From a virus: 64,000 nt of DNA. The stretch lies in IMG/VR virus record IMGVR_UViG_3300027704_000021, positions 1 to 64,000 of that record. One strand, 5' to 3'. Each line of letters begins with the position of its first letter. Within the stretch, counting starts at the first letter, position 1. Under the pieces are notes generated by a model. It saw only the letters and a program-made list of their open reading frames with translations. It was not told the origin of the DNA and did not search any database. Shown piece by piece: positions 16,408 to 26,965 of this stretch. The position numbers and the translations under genes were made by a program.

Positions 16408-17367
16408 ATGTCTAAGTATGTAAATGTACCATCAGGAAATTATAGTCTTGCTGTACAAAACAGCGGAACTATTACACTCAATACTGGTCCTCAAGTAGGA
16501 ACAGTAATAATTACGGGTGACTTAACTGTGCAAGGTAGTACTACTACAGTTACTTCAGAGAATTTAGAGATTAAAGATAATATCTTAACACTAAATTCAG
16601 GAGAAAATGGAGCAGGTATTACACTTAATGATTCTGGTTTAGAAATGGATCGTGGTACATATGTTAATGCGTTATTTACATTTAATGAAAACATTCAATG
16701 GTCTGATCCTGTAACGGATACTACAAAAACCGGCGGCTTTGTTTTTAAAGATGCAAATAATGCGTTAATAGGTATTAGGACTAATAACATCAATACTGGT
16801 GGCGGTGATTTATATTTAATAAACGCCGGCACTGGTACTGTTAGTGTTACTGGTACAGTAGATTACGAAGATAACGTTTCAGATGACGACGATCTTACTA
16901 ATAAAAAATATGTTGATGATGCTATTACTAATGCGTTTAGTACTGTTAATATATCTACAATTGGACAAGGTAATGTAGGAACACAAACAGCTATTGCTAT
17001 TGCAGACGTAGATGTTTCTGGCGTACCTAGTTATATTGATTTTGCTATTGACGGTGTTGCTAATACTAGACTTTATGAAGATAGACTTGAACTACCAGAG
17101 GTTAGAATAGTAGGTTCACTGATTGAAACTACTTCTAGTAACCAAGACATGATTATTAGTTCTCCAGGAACTGGTGTAGTACAAGTTGATGATACTCTGC
17201 ATATAAGACAGGCAGTATCAACTCCAACAGCACCTGCAGATGGAAACAAACTTTATATGGCTACTGAAGCGTATGGACAAACAGGAATGTTTTTCGTAAA
17301 TGCACAAGGTACTAGGGATGAACTAATAAGTAAGAATAGAAGCATACTTTATAGTATGATATTTTAG
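16408..17367 (+). CDS. beta-rich fibre-type structural protein (319 aa)
   Basis: Repetitive Thr/Val/Gly-rich beta sequence with the LTVQGSTTTVTSENLEIKDN segment and a later DLTNKKYVDDAI motif, both typical of trimeric fibre proteins in marine T4-like phages. No enzyme motif. Spaced 13 bases after the previous gene; weak AGGAT ribosome site. Probably a tail- or head-fibre segment. Confidence 0.7.
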   Translation: MSKYVNVPSGNYSLAVQNSGTITLNTGPQVGTVIITGDLTVQGSTTTVTSENLEIKDNILTLNSGENGAGITLNDSGLEMDRGTYVNALFTFNENIQWSDPVTDTTKTGGFVFKDANNALIGIRTNNINTGGGDLYLINAGTGTVSVTGTVDYEDNVSDDDDLTNKKYVDDAITNAFSTVNISTIGQGNVGTQTAIAIADVDVSGVPSYIDFAIDGVANTRLYEDRLELPEVRIVGSLIETTSSNQDMIISSPGTGVVQVDDTLHIRQAVSTPTAPADGNKLYMATEAYGQTGMFFVNAQGTRDELISKNRSILYSMIF

Positions 17368-17375
17368 GAAAAAAC

Positions 17376-17741
17376 ATGGCAATTATATCCGCACAAGTAA
17401 AAACAACAAACACTGACATACTAGACCCAACTGGTGTAGGTTCGCCTGCAGGCGCAGTACCAACTGGAAAAACGTATGCAATTACAAATATGATAATTTG
17501 CAATAACAGCACAAGTGCTGCTGCAACACTTGATATTCATTTAGTTAAGAGCGGTACCGCACTATCTAATGCAGTAACAAGAATAGCACATGACTTATCG
17601 TTGCCAGCAAAAGAAACATTTACATTTGACACTGAAAAAATTATTTTAGATGCAGGTGATAAAATTGTGCTTATTGGCTCGCCCGACATTGGAGCAGGAT
17701 TGTCTAATTTGTCTGCAACTGTAAGCTATTTGGAAGTCTAA
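17376..17741 (+). CDS. small beta-sandwich structural protein (121 aa)
   Basis: All-beta sequence (TYAITNMIICNNSTSAAATLDI...LPAKETFTFDTEKIILDAGDK) with the same strand pattern and size as the proteins at 21375 and 31768, suggesting three paralogues placed after fibre genes. Ig/jelly-roll-type accessory or fibre-capping role is inferred. GGAAAAAAC precedes the ATG. Confidence 0.65.
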   Translation: MAIISAQVKTTNTDILDPTGVGSPAGAVPTGKTYAITNMIICNNSTSAAATLDIHLVKSGTALSNAVTRIAHDLSLPAKETFTFDTEKIILDAGDKIVLIGSPDIGAGLSNLSATVSYLEV

Positions 17742-17743
17742 AA

Positions 17744-18265
17744 ATGAGATTCCTTAAACAACAAAGTACTAACACACGTGGCACAATTGGCACTGGTATT
17801 AGGTACACTACTAATAATCAAGCAGTTATTGATGGAACAGAAGCAATTGTTGTACCAATAGGAACAACAGGTCAACGCCCGTCATCGGCTATTAATGGAC
17901 AAATTCGATATAACACAACAAACAATGAGTTTGAAGTTTATGAGAATAATGCGTGGAAGAATTTAAGATACGCTGAACCAAACCCAGTTGGAATTACACA
18001 ACAAAATGTAGGCACAGGTGATGGCTCAGAAACTACATTTGGACCATTAGCAAGCGGAGATGCAGATTATCCAGTTCCGGCAGCTGCACAAAATGTTTTA
18101 GTATTAATAGAAAACGTTTTTCAAATTAGTACAACAAACTATACACTTGTACAAAATCCAAGTTCAGGGCCAGGAGCACCTTATGCTGCAGGCTATTACA
18201 TTGTCTTTGGAACAGCAGTCCCAACCGGCAAACCAGTAACAGTTATACATAACTTCGATAAGTAA
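17744..18265 (+). CDS. fibre-associated structural protein (173 aa)
   Basis: Contains VPIGTTGQRPSSAINGQIRY followed by EFEVYENNAWKNL, the G-x-RP...G-x-I-R-Y-N...F-E-x-Y...W motif that recurs in fibre proteins of this region (also in those at 18295 and 19904). The C-terminal half is a separate beta domain. Two bases after the previous stop, so coupled translation. Confidence 0.7.
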   Translation: MRFLKQQSTNTRGTIGTGIRYTTNNQAVIDGTEAIVVPIGTTGQRPSSAINGQIRYNTTNNEFEVYENNAWKNLRYAEPNPVGITQQNVGTGDGSETTFGPLASGDADYPVPAAAQNVLVLIENVFQISTTNYTLVQNPSSGPGAPYAAGYYIVFGTAVPTGKPVTVIHNFDK

Positions 18266-18269
18266 TTCC

Positions 18270-18277
18270 TATAAATA
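18270..18277 (+). promoter_or_regulatory. T4-type late promoter box
   Basis: Exact TATAAATA, 17 bases before the ATG at 18295; TAGGAG sits between. Confidence 0.8.
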
Positions 18278-18294
18278 TAGTATAGGAGTTAATA

Positions 18295-19764
18295 ATGGCG
18301 CTAGGTAGAATTGGTGGAGGCGTTCTAAAAGATAATTTAGAACGCAACGGATCAAACTTAAATTTTAAAAATACAAGCGGCGCTGTTGCATTACTCCATC
18401 TTGACGTTGTAAATTCAAGAGTTGGAATTAATACAGAATCTGCAGCATCTGGGTATTCACTAACATTACCGACTCCTTTATACACACAACATTTTAATGC
18501 AGACTATGTTAATACTCAAAACTGGACTATTGATACTAGCAGGATATATCAAAATAGCGGAGATATAAATCTTAGCGGAGCAAACAGTGTATTCCTTTCT
18601 GGACTACTAACAGACAACTTAACAGTTAGACAGAATACAATTAGATCTAATCAATCTAATGAAACTATCAGTTTAGAGCCTAGTGGAACAGGAACAGTTG
18701 AAATATTTTCAGATTGGAATTCAACTGGTGATATACATGCAAGCGGAAATATAACCTTCGGTGGTGACTTAGTATTAGGTGACGATGACGATGACACAGT
18801 TACTTTTCAAAGCGATGTAAATAGTCATATACTTCCTGATGTTAATGATGTATCGGAATTAGGTGCGTCTGGTAAAAACTGGAATGAGTTACGTGCATCT
18901 ACATTAAACTCTGCATCTGTTGCAACGCTAGGACTTAATGTTAATACAAATGTAATAACAGCAACTCAACTTAATACTAATTTAAACTTATCTCACACAG
19001 TTAGTGGTAAAAAAGTTGACGCTAATTTAGTACTACTTAAAAATGGCACTATATCAACCGCAGGAATAACTTTAGGATTTGATGTAACAAATGAGTTAAG
19101 TATTATATCAACTACAGCATTAACTCTACCAATAGGTGATAGTTTAGCTCGCCCTACTACTGAAGGCGGACTTAGATTTAACAATGCTACAACTTTGTTT
19201 GAAGGCAGAGCAGATACAGGATATATGCCACTAGGAGGAGTATACTCAGATGATAGTCAAACTAGTTTAACTGCTCACCCTACTAATGATACTATACTAT
19301 TTCGTGCAAACAACACTACTTCTGGAGTAGTAAACTCAACAGGAATAGAGCTAAATGCGTTACAAGTTGATGACGTTAATTTTAACGGAAGTACTCTTAC
19401 TACTACAACAACTGATACTAATCTAAACTTAGTACCAGCAGGAACTGGAAAAATAGTTATTGATAATATTACTTTTAATAGTGATGGTACTATTACTAAT
19501 ACTACTAATGCTGTATTAACTATTGATCCTACAGGACAAGGCTATCATAAAGTATTAGGAACTAACGGATTTGTAATTCCTTATGGTACTGACGGCGAAC
19601 GCTGGGTTGCACCTGCAATAGGTGATACTAGATGGAATACTGATTTGTCAATTTTAGAAACTTGGAACGGCACACAATATATTGGTTCAGCAGGAGCCAG
19701 CGGTACAGTTACCGCAGAATACGCTGCTGATCTCTTCTTACAATATACAATTATACTAGGTTAA
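18295..19764 (+). CDS. fibre-type structural protein, paralogue of the 19904 gene
   Basis: 489 residues. Starts MALGRIGGGVLKDNLERNG, very like the next gene (MAIGRISGPLLKANLLREG). Both share repeated ETISLEPSGTGTVEI / NGTGTVEI units, a GD(A/D)DTDTVTF segment, the NWNELRAS/KWNNAYIN repeat and C-terminal fibre motif, and both end LILG-like. The products are therefore tandem duplicates of a beta-helical trimeric fibre. Strong late promoter and ribosome site. Confidence 0.75.
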   Translation: MALGRIGGGVLKDNLERNGSNLNFKNTSGAVALLHLDVVNSRVGINTESAASGYSLTLPTPLYTQHFNADYVNTQNWTIDTSRIYQNSGDINLSGANSVFLSGLLTDNLTVRQNTIRSNQSNETISLEPSGTGTVEIFSDWNSTGDIHASGNITFGGDLVLGDDDDDTVTFQSDVNSHILPDVNDVSELGASGKNWNELRASTLNSASVATLGLNVNTNVITATQLNTNLNLSHTVSGKKVDANLVLLKNGTISTAGITLGFDVTNELSIISTTALTLPIGDSLARPTTEGGLRFNNATTLFEGRADTGYMPLGGVYSDDSQTSLTAHPTNDTILFRANNTTSGVVNSTGIELNALQVDDVNFNGSTLTTTTTDTNLNLVPAGTGKIVIDNITFNSDGTITNTTNAVLTIDPTGQGYHKVLGTNGFVIPYGTDGERWVAPAIGDTRWNTDLSILETWNGTQYIGSAGASGTVTAEYAADLFLQYTIILG

Positions 19765-19779
19765 TTAATCCCCCATTTC

Positions 19780-19903
19780 GATAAATACTATTGCTGCAAC
19801 GTATGACCTTACATGCAGTGACACACTGTGGTTAACCAGCAAAGAGCCCTTAGGGGATGAGAGTTTGGCTAGAGGGACAGGATCCCCGTATTGAGGAGAG
19901 AAG
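19780..19903 (+). promoter_or_regulatory. late promoter with ~110-base structured leader
   Basis: GATAAATA at 19780-19787. The leader contains CAGTG-ACA-CACTG (19816-19828) and a CCCTTAGGG element, and ends GAGGAGAGAAG before the ATG. Long structured leaders also precede the gene at 15759. Confidence 0.6.
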
Positions 19904-21370
19904 ATGGCTATTGGTCGCATTAGTGGTCCGCTCTTAAAAGCAAATCTACTTCGTGAGGGAGTAAACTTAGCTTTTGAGACAGATTTACTATATCTAGATG
20001 TTAATAACAGCCGCGTTGGTATCAACAACGCAAGCCCCCAATACGATTTAGATGTTACAGGAACAACCAGAACACCCGGTCTACAAGTTAGTGGAACTGC
20101 TTCTATTGGCAATGTACAATTTAGTGGAAGTACAATTAGTACAACCGCTAACACACTTGTATTAGGAACAGCAGACAACGTTGTTTATAACAAACGATTA
20201 ACTATTGACACAATTGATATTACAGATAATATCATTTCAACAAACGCATCTAATGCAAATATAGAATTTGTTCCGAACGGTACTGGTACTGTTGAAATAA
20301 TCGGAAACACAAATGTTCACGGAAATATTACAGCAACAGGAAATATTACAGCAAATGGTAATATTACTATTGGTGATGCTGATACTGACAACGTAACATT
20401 TAATGCTGACGTTGCAAGTAACATTATACCAGATATTACTAACACATATAATTTAGGGTCTGCTACAAAGAAATGGAACAATGCATATATTAATGATGCT
20501 ATAGTTACACAAGCAAACGTAGGTGACATAAACATTGTATCATCTACTATACAAACATCAGTTTCAAATGCAAACTTAGAGTTACGTGCAAATGGCACAG
20601 GTAGTATAGTAGTAGATGATTTAAGTTTTAAAAATGCAGTAATTACAAGTACAGGCGACCTTACACTTGCTCCTGCAAACGGAAATGTAAGTATAACAGG
20701 AACAGGATCATTAAAACTTCCTGCTGGTACAACAGCTCAACGCCCAACTGCTGCTCCTGGTAAATTAAGATATAACAGTGATACAAACAGCTTTGAAGGA
20801 TACAATGGTTCTAACTGGATTGTACTTAACGGTGTGCAAGACCTTGATGGCAATACTAATGTTACAGCAGAATTAACACCTGGTGCAAATGACGATACTA
20901 TAAGATTTAATATTGCTGGTAGTACAATAGTAGATATCACTAGCACACGTTTAAATGCTCCAAAAGTAACTGTAGATGACATAGTAATTAATGGAAGTAC
21001 TGTTAGTACTATTACTGCTAATACAGATTTAAACTTAGATGCAAACGGCACAGGTAGCGTAGTATTTGATAGTACGCTAAGTATTAAAGACAATACTATA
21101 ACAAACTTAACTAATAATGGAATAACTACTTTTGCCCAAAGCGGCACAGGCTATTTAAAATTTGCAGGAACAGGTGGATTTGTTATGCCTGTAGGAACAT
21201 CAGCACAACGTCCTGCAGCAGTTGAAACCGGAATGATGAGATATAATACAGAAGAATCAAGAGTAGAAGTTTATGACGGATCGTGGGGATCGGTTGCTGG
21301 CGCTGGTGCAGGTATTTCTCAAGGCGATGCTGAAAATATTGCATTAGAATTAATCATAAGTTTAGGATAA
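19904..21370 (+). CDS. fibre-type structural protein, paralogue of the 18295 gene
   Basis: 488 residues, same architecture as the preceding gene: MAIGRISGPLLKANLL start, repeated FVPNGTGTVEI/LRANGTGSIVV/LDANGTGSVVF beta units, LPAGTTAQRPTAAPGKLRYN and MPVGTSAQRPAAVETGMMRY fibre motifs, and a GISQGDAENIALELIISLG end. Likely a second version of the same trimeric fibre with different surface residues. Confidence 0.75.
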   Translation: MAIGRISGPLLKANLLREGVNLAFETDLLYLDVNNSRVGINNASPQYDLDVTGTTRTPGLQVSGTASIGNVQFSGSTISTTANTLVLGTADNVVYNKRLTIDTIDITDNIISTNASNANIEFVPNGTGTVEIIGNTNVHGNITATGNITANGNITIGDADTDNVTFNADVASNIIPDITNTYNLGSATKKWNNAYINDAIVTQANVGDINIVSSTIQTSVSNANLELRANGTGSIVVDDLSFKNAVITSTGDLTLAPANGNVSITGTGSLKLPAGTTAQRPTAAPGKLRYNSDTNSFEGYNGSNWIVLNGVQDLDGNTNVTAELTPGANDDTIRFNIAGSTIVDITSTRLNAPKVTVDDIVINGSTVSTITANTDLNLDANGTGSVVFDSTLSIKDNTITNLTNNGITTFAQSGTGYLKFAGTGGFVMPVGTSAQRPAAVETGMMRYNTEESRVEVYDGSWGSVAGAGAGISQGDAENIALELIISLG

Positions 21371-21374
21371 TAGA

Positions 21375-21704
21375 ATGGCAACAACGTTTAGAAATAAAGT
21401 AGTAAAAGACATTGGAACTATGAAAATAGTTGCAATAACAACTAACGGTAGTACACGCTCAACGATTATTGGAATTAGCCTAGCAAATACAACTAGGGGT
21501 GCAGTAAGTGTAAGCATACTAATTGGTGACGATGCAAGCAGTGAAGGGTATTATTTAAAAGATGTATTCTTGCCACCTAACTCAACACTAAAACCGTTAG
21601 GGCCAGCAGAGAAATTAATTTTAGCACCAACTAACACATTACTATTGCAGTCAAACAAAGAAAACTCAGTTGATGCTGTTATAAGTTACGTAGACATTGT
21701 TTAA
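21375..21704 (+). CDS. small beta-sandwich structural protein (109 aa)
   Basis: Same strand pattern as 17376 and 31768 (LPPNSTLKPLGPAEKLILAPTNTL, SVDAVISYVDIV end). Four bases after the fibre gene stop. Probably an accessory protein of the preceding fibre. Confidence 0.65.
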   Translation: MATTFRNKVVKDIGTMKIVAITTNGSTRSTIIGISLANTTRGAVSVSILIGDDASSEGYYLKDVFLPPNSTLKPLGPAEKLILAPTNTLLLQSNKENSVDAVISYVDIV

Positions 21705-21714
21705 GGAAAAGTAA

Positions 21715-22092
21715 ATGGCATATATAGGAACATCACAAGAACAATATTTCCTACAAAATGGGGAGAGATATTTTTACGGGTTGCGTAGGACTGATAACGG
21801 TGAATTATTTTTATCTAAAATAGATCAACTAGATCAAGACGATATGGTACAGATTAATAAGATTGGCGATCCTACACAAAACTTTCCTAACTTTGAACAA
21901 GGGCAACAGTTTTTTGAAGGTAGAGATTACGTACATAATTTAGTGTATGAAAATCTTAATTACGAACAATTTAAGCACGATGACAGAGACATTTTTTATT
22001 ATGTTAATGATGAAGGTGAACTATGTCTAAGAGTTAACGAAGACCACACTTATGATGATGGCTCATCATCAAGCGGCGAAACAGTATACTAG
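21715..22092 (+). CDS. acidic structural protein of unknown role (125 aa)
   Basis: Starts MAYIGTSQEQYFLQNGERYF; Tyr/Phe/Asp-rich with an acidic Ser/Gly end. AAGGAAAAG precedes the ATG. Position between a beta-sandwich gene and the first giant fibre suggests a fibre-attachment component. No family recognised. Confidence 0.6.
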   Translation: MAYIGTSQEQYFLQNGERYFYGLRRTDNGELFLSKIDQLDQDDMVQINKIGDPTQNFPNFEQGQQFFEGRDYVHNLVYENLNYEQFKHDDRDIFYYVNDEGELCLRVNEDHTYDDGSSSSGETVY

Positions 22093-22105
22093 GTAGGAAA
22101 AACTA

Positions 22106-25100
22106 ATGGCAGAATTTAACATTGAAAGAATTAGGTTTAGATGGAAAAACATCTGGGCTATTTCTACTCCGTACATAAAAGATGATATTGTTATCTATCA
22201 AGGTAAATCATTTGTTTGTTTGATTGGACATACTTCATCAGGTGAAGTTAGTGGCGGATTTTATACAGACCTAGAACATGCATCACCTAAATGGGAATTG
22301 CAACTTGATGGATTTGTTTGGCGCGGAGATTGGGTTAACCAAACTTATTACAGCCTCGGCGAAATGGTTAAATGGGAAGGATATGTTTATAGATGTATCA
22401 CTGCCCACACGTCAAATGTTGTTACATCACAAGGTGTGCATACAGATTACTCAAAATGGACTATTGTTGCATCTGGCGACAAATGGCAAAATGCATGGCA
22501 ACAAAACTTTTATTACGACCTAGGTGACGTAGCTACATATAACGGTATAACATATCGTTGTATTGCAAAACATAATTCAGCATCCACGTTTGCACTTGGA
22601 CTAGAAGACGATCAGGCATCATGGGAAATAGTAACACGTTCTGACAATTGGAGAACAGATTGGACTGTAAGCACAAGATATGTTCTCGAAGATGTTGTAA
22701 AGTATAACGGTACTGTTTATCGCTGTACAACATATCACGAATCAGCAGCAACTCTTGCACTTGGGCTAGAAGCAGATCAATCTAAGTGGGAACAAGTAAT
22801 TGATGGTATTGAATACAGATCGACTTGGGCTGCAGGTATTAGATATATAAAAAATGACTTAGTTAAATACGGCGAAACAGTATGGAAATGTACTGCTGGT
22901 CACACTTCTGAAGCATTGTTTAGAACCGATCAAGCATCATCATATTGGACAGCATGGCTTCCGGGGTTTGGCTATGAATTAGTTTGGTCCGAAGCTATAG
23001 AATATCAAAGAGGCGATATTGTACTCTACGGCGGCTATGTGTACACTTGTTTAGAAAACAATTTAAATAGTGTTCCTAGTGTAAATGGAATTGTACAAAA
23101 TACAGGTAACTGGGAACTATTAAAACAAGGTTATAAACACCAAGGTTATTACGCACACGCTTCGTCATACAAAACTGGTGATGTAGTTAGATTGGGCGGA
23201 TATCTTTATATTTGTATAACTGACTCTTCAGGTTACTATCCAGATACTTCAAATAGATGGCAAATATTAGTTCCAGGACACCAATGGAAAAGTGACTGGG
23301 TTGACAATATAGAATACTTTATTGGTGATATCGTAACGTATGACTCCACTGCTTATTACTGCATATTCCATCATGTTGGAACTGAATCAGACAACCGCCC
23401 AGACTTAGATCTAGCTAACGAGAATGAAAACTATTGGCAAGTAATGCTTCAAGGTGTTGCTGGTAACGTAACAACCACTGATGGTGATATTCGTGTAAGA
23501 GACTCTAGTCAAACTGAACGACTAGCAATAGGAACTCCAGGTAGCGTACTTAAAAATATTGGTGGTGACACGATATGGCAAGACTTTGGCCAAGCCGCAA
23601 AGGTGTATTTTGTTAGTCCAGGTGGATCCGATGTTGAAAGTGCTGGAACAACATCTAATGGTCCGTTCCGAACAATAAAATATGCATGCGATTATATTCG
23701 AGCTGATCAAGATATTAGAACACCTGCAACAGTTTTTATTACGTCAGGAACTTATAACGAAATTCTTCCAATACAAATTCCTAGAAATACGGCATTAGTA
23801 GGCGATGAATTACGAAGTGTTACAGTACAGCCTGCTGCATCATACGAAGCAAATAATATGTTTTATGTTAGAAACGGATGCGGCATCCGAAATATGACGC
23901 TCAAGGGGTTAGTTGGAACGTTAGGTACTGACAACGCATACGGAACTAAACGCCCGACATCAGGAGCGTTTGTAAGTTTAGATCCAGGCACAGGCGTAGG
24001 TGATACTAGCGTACATATTACAACTAAGTCTCCATATATACAAAATGTATCAACATTTGGTGAGAGTTGTATAGGTATGAAAATTGACGGTGCATTACAT
24101 AATTCAGGAAACAAATCAATTGTTGCTAATGACTTCACACAAATTATAAGTAACGGCATTGGCATTTGGGCATCAAACAACGGTAGATCAGAACTTGTTA
24201 GTGTATTCACTTACTACTGTCATATTGGGTACTTGTCAGACGCAGGTGGCAAACTTAGAGCTACTAACGGAAACAACTCCTACGGATTGTACGGATCTGT
24301 CGCTGAAGGATTTGATACAGCTGAAACAGTAATAACTGGAAAGATAACTAACAGAGCTGACCAAGCAACAGCAAACGCTCTTACTGACGATGTAAATAAA
24401 ATTTTAGCATTAGAATATGCTAACGCAGGTACAACTTATACTCCGGGCAGTTCAGCTGTAACATTCTCAGGACAAGGTACAGGTGCAGCAGCAACATACC
24501 AAGAAACTAGAGATGATGGAATTTACGAAGTTAGATTAATGGATCCAGGTGATTCAAGTCTCGCTGGCGGCAACAACTATCAGTACAAACTTAACTATGC
24601 ACAGGCCGGAAACGCAACTTATATTCAGTTAGCAGCTGCTGACACTGATGGAACTAATGCAAAGTATTCAGGACTAAGGATTTATATTAAATCAGGAGAC
24701 GGAGTTGGGCAATACGGATATATTTCTAGTTATAACCCTGTTTCAAAAATAGCACAAGTTAGTAGAGATTCTGATGATGCTCAGGGATGGGATCACGTTA
24801 AGCCAGGTTGGCCTATAGTAGACCAAATAACAACTTCATCACAATACAGTTTAGAGCCAAGAGTAACAGCTAGTGATCATACATATGTAGCTACATCAGC
24901 AACTGCTCCGAGCAATACTAATTGGTCGCATGTAGTTTGGTTTCCAGCAGGCAACTGTTGGGTTACATTTACTGAAGGGACTACAGTATACTCATCGCAC
25001 TCAACAGATGGCTTAACATGGAGTGCACCGGTAACTAGATTAGCTAACCACACTGTTACAAAAGTAATATCAGATACTAACGGAAGTAGAGTACTTATTT

Positions 25101-26929
25101 GTACAACCAACGGTGTGTATGGATTTAATACAGCAAACATATCTAATACTAATGTATGTGGATCAATTAATGCACCCTTTAATACTGTTGATGTTAAAGG
25201 CGCAGCGATTAAAGAAGCCACAAAAATTCTTATATACGCTTCAGGTACACATCAACTTTCACGTACTGCTAATTTAAATACAATATCTACTGCTTCTGTT
25301 ACAGGTGCTTCAGCTGGTGCAACACATGTGTATAAAAAAGTTGCATATGGAGCAGGAATTGGAAGTGCTACTGACGGATGCTTTGTTGCTATCAACGAAG
25401 GTACATCAGGCGGTACAGCAGTTAGTACTACACTTGGAGCAACATTTTACCAGTTCAATGCTGCTGGTCCACAAGGATTACCAGTAGGATATACTGATAT
25501 AGTATTTGGTAATGGTAGATTTGTTGCAATAGATCCAGGCGATGGCAGTTCATTAACAAAAACAGCAATTAGTTTTGATGGACACAAATGGTACGAGCAT
25601 AGTATACCCGGTACAACTGATTATTTAAAAATAGAGTACGGTGGTGGAACATTTATGGCCACTGGTACTGGCACACAAATTGCAAAGTCGCAAGACGGAG
25701 TTGTGTGGAGAATTACAAGTAATGACAGTACAGACTTTCTTGCTACAGAAACTGCTAATTGGTCTGCACAAGCGTATAGTCCTGCATTACAAAAATGGAG
25801 TGTAGTTGCAAGTAATAATGCAAACTTCAATACTGTTTCAGGTTGGGGAGCTACTCCAGTAATTAGAGCAATAGTAGCTTCTGATAGAATTCTTGAGTTT
25901 AAGATATATGAGCCAGGAAGCCAGTATGTATCAACTCCGACTATTTCAGTATATGATTCTCAAGCAACTGTAAATTCAACACAAATTGCAAGAATTGGAG
26001 ACGGGGTACTTGGGCAACCAGTATTCAGTAATAACGGAGTAAGTTATATAACTGCATCAGCAACTATTGCTGGAGACGGATATGCTGACTCTTATCACCT
26101 TGGCACAACCATTAAACTTGCTGATGTAAGTTTAGTACCTGGACCAGGAGACAACTTAGTTATTAATGGTATTAACGATGTTAACTACAAAGTTTCTAGT
26201 ATTGTTGCACAATCAGGATCAGCACCAAACTTTGCCATAACAATGACTATTACTCCAAGTCTTGGCAGAGCAGAGACACCAGAACATGATGAAACAATTG
26301 TTGTTAGACAGCAATATAGTCAAGTAAGATTAACAGGACATGACTTCTTAGATATTGGATCTGGTAATAAACCAGACACTGACTATCCTGGAAGATATGT
26401 TGAAGGATACAGTTCGCTTAATGATCCTAAGCAAGAAAATGAAGTTAGAGAAGCAAACGCAGGCAGGGTATTTTATACTTCTACAGACCAAGATGGTAAC
26501 TTTAGAGTTGGCGAACAATTTAAAGTAGAACAAGATACAGGTATTATTACGCTAAACGCTTCTTACTTTGAATTAACAGGATTGAGTCAATTAGCTATTG
26601 GCGGCATTGTTGTTGGCGGCACACAAGTAATAATCACAGAGTTCTCAAAAGAACCAACATTTATTGCTAACTCTAATAATGTTGTTCCAACACAAAAAGC
26701 AATTGCAGCGTATCTTAATTCAAGAGTGTCAGGTGGTTCTAGTAATGCTAATGCAACAAAACTAGTTGCTGGTGTAATAGCAGTTGACACTAACACTATT
26801 ACAACAACGTCCGGCGGTCCAATTACTTTTACTGCTAGACAACACTTTCACAAGCCAGTAAAAGGTGATATGGCTGCAATGCAGATGTTTGCTTCAGGCG
26901 GTGACAGCGGAAATGCAAGGACTAATTAA
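22106..26929 (+). CDS. giant fibre protein with eight carbohydrate-binding-like repeats and a propeller-like insert
   Basis: 1607 residues. Residues ~12-450 hold eight ~55-residue repeats of the form W...Y..GD.V.Y.G..Y.C...H.S...W, resembling CBM5/12 (chitin-binding type 3). From ~500 a beta-helix domain begins (VYFVSPGGSDVESAGT, pectin-lyase-like). Residues ~925-1245 hold a region with several Asp-box motifs (STDGLTW, SFDGHKW, SQDGVVW), as in BNR/sialidase propellers. The C-terminal region (RLTGHDFLDIG, FYTSTDQDGNFRVGE) is shared with the next giant protein and with cyanophage fibre proteins. Likely a receptor-binding tail fibre. Confidence 0.75.
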   Translation: MAEFNIERIRFRWKNIWAISTPYIKDDIVIYQGKSFVCLIGHTSSGEVSGGFYTDLEHASPKWELQLDGFVWRGDWVNQTYYSLGEMVKWEGYVYRCITAHTSNVVTSQGVHTDYSKWTIVASGDKWQNAWQQNFYYDLGDVATYNGITYRCIAKHNSASTFALGLEDDQASWEIVTRSDNWRTDWTVSTRYVLEDVVKYNGTVYRCTTYHESAATLALGLEADQSKWEQVIDGIEYRSTWAAGIRYIKNDLVKYGETVWKCTAGHTSEALFRTDQASSYWTAWLPGFGYELVWSEAIEYQRGDIVLYGGYVYTCLENNLNSVPSVNGIVQNTGNWELLKQGYKHQGYYAHASSYKTGDVVRLGGYLYICITDSSGYYPDTSNRWQILVPGHQWKSDWVDNIEYFIGDIVTYDSTAYYCIFHHVGTESDNRPDLDLANENENYWQVMLQGVAGNVTTTDGDIRVRDSSQTERLAIGTPGSVLKNIGGDTIWQDFGQAAKVYFVSPGGSDVESAGTTSNGPFRTIKYACDYIRADQDIRTPATVFITSGTYNEILPIQIPRNTALVGDELRSVTVQPAASYEANNMFYVRNGCGIRNMTLKGLVGTLGTDNAYGTKRPTSGAFVSLDPGTGVGDTSVHITTKSPYIQNVSTFGESCIGMKIDGALHNSGNKSIVANDFTQIISNGIGIWASNNGRSELVSVFTYYCHIGYLSDAGGKLRATNGNNSYGLYGSVAEGFDTAETVITGKITNRADQATANALTDDVNKILALEYANAGTTYTPGSSAVTFSGQGTGAAATYQETRDDGIYEVRLMDPGDSSLAGGNNYQYKLNYAQAGNATYIQLAAADTDGTNAKYSGLRIYIKSGDGVGQYGYISSYNPVSKIAQVSRDSDDAQGWDHVKPGWPIVDQITTSSQYSLEPRVTASDHTYVATSATAPSNTNWSHVVWFPAGNCWVTFTEGTTVYSSHSTDGLTWSAPVTRLANHTVTKVISDTNGSRVLICTTNGVYGFNTANISNTNVCGSINAPFNTVDVKGAAIKEATKILIYASGTHQLSRTANLNTISTASVTGASAGATHVYKKVAYGAGIGSATDGCFVAINEGTSGGTAVSTTLGATFYQFNAAGPQGLPVGYTDIVFGNGRFVAIDPGDGSSLTKTAISFDGHKWYEHSIPGTTDYLKIEYGGGTFMATGTGTQIAKSQDGVVWRITSNDSTDFLATETANWSAQAYSPALQKWSVVASNNANFNTVSGWGATPVIRAIVASDRILEFKIYEPGSQYVSTPTISVYDSQATVNSTQIARIGDGVLGQPVFSNNGVSYITASATIAGDGYADSYHLGTTIKLADVSLVPGPGDNLVINGINDVNYKVSSIVAQSGSAPNFAITMTITPSLGRAETPEHDETIVVRQQYSQVRLTGHDFLDIGSGNKPDTDYPGRYVEGYSSLNDPKQENEVREANAGRVFYTSTDQDGNFRVGEQFKVEQDTGIITLNASYFELTGLSQLAIGGIVVGGTQVIITEFSKEPTFIANSNNVVPTQKAIAAYLNSRVSGGSSNANATKLVAGVIAVDTNTITTTSGGPITFTARQHFHKPVKGDMAAMQMFASGGDSGNARTN

Positions 26930-26933
26930 TAAT

Positions 26934-26941
26934 GATAAATA
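26934..26941 (+). promoter_or_regulatory. T4-type late promoter box
   Basis: GATAAATA just after the first giant gene stop, 24 bases before the ATG at 26966; TGGAG lies between. Confidence 0.75.
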
Positions 26942-26965
26942 TATATAAGGTTTATGGAGTGCTAA

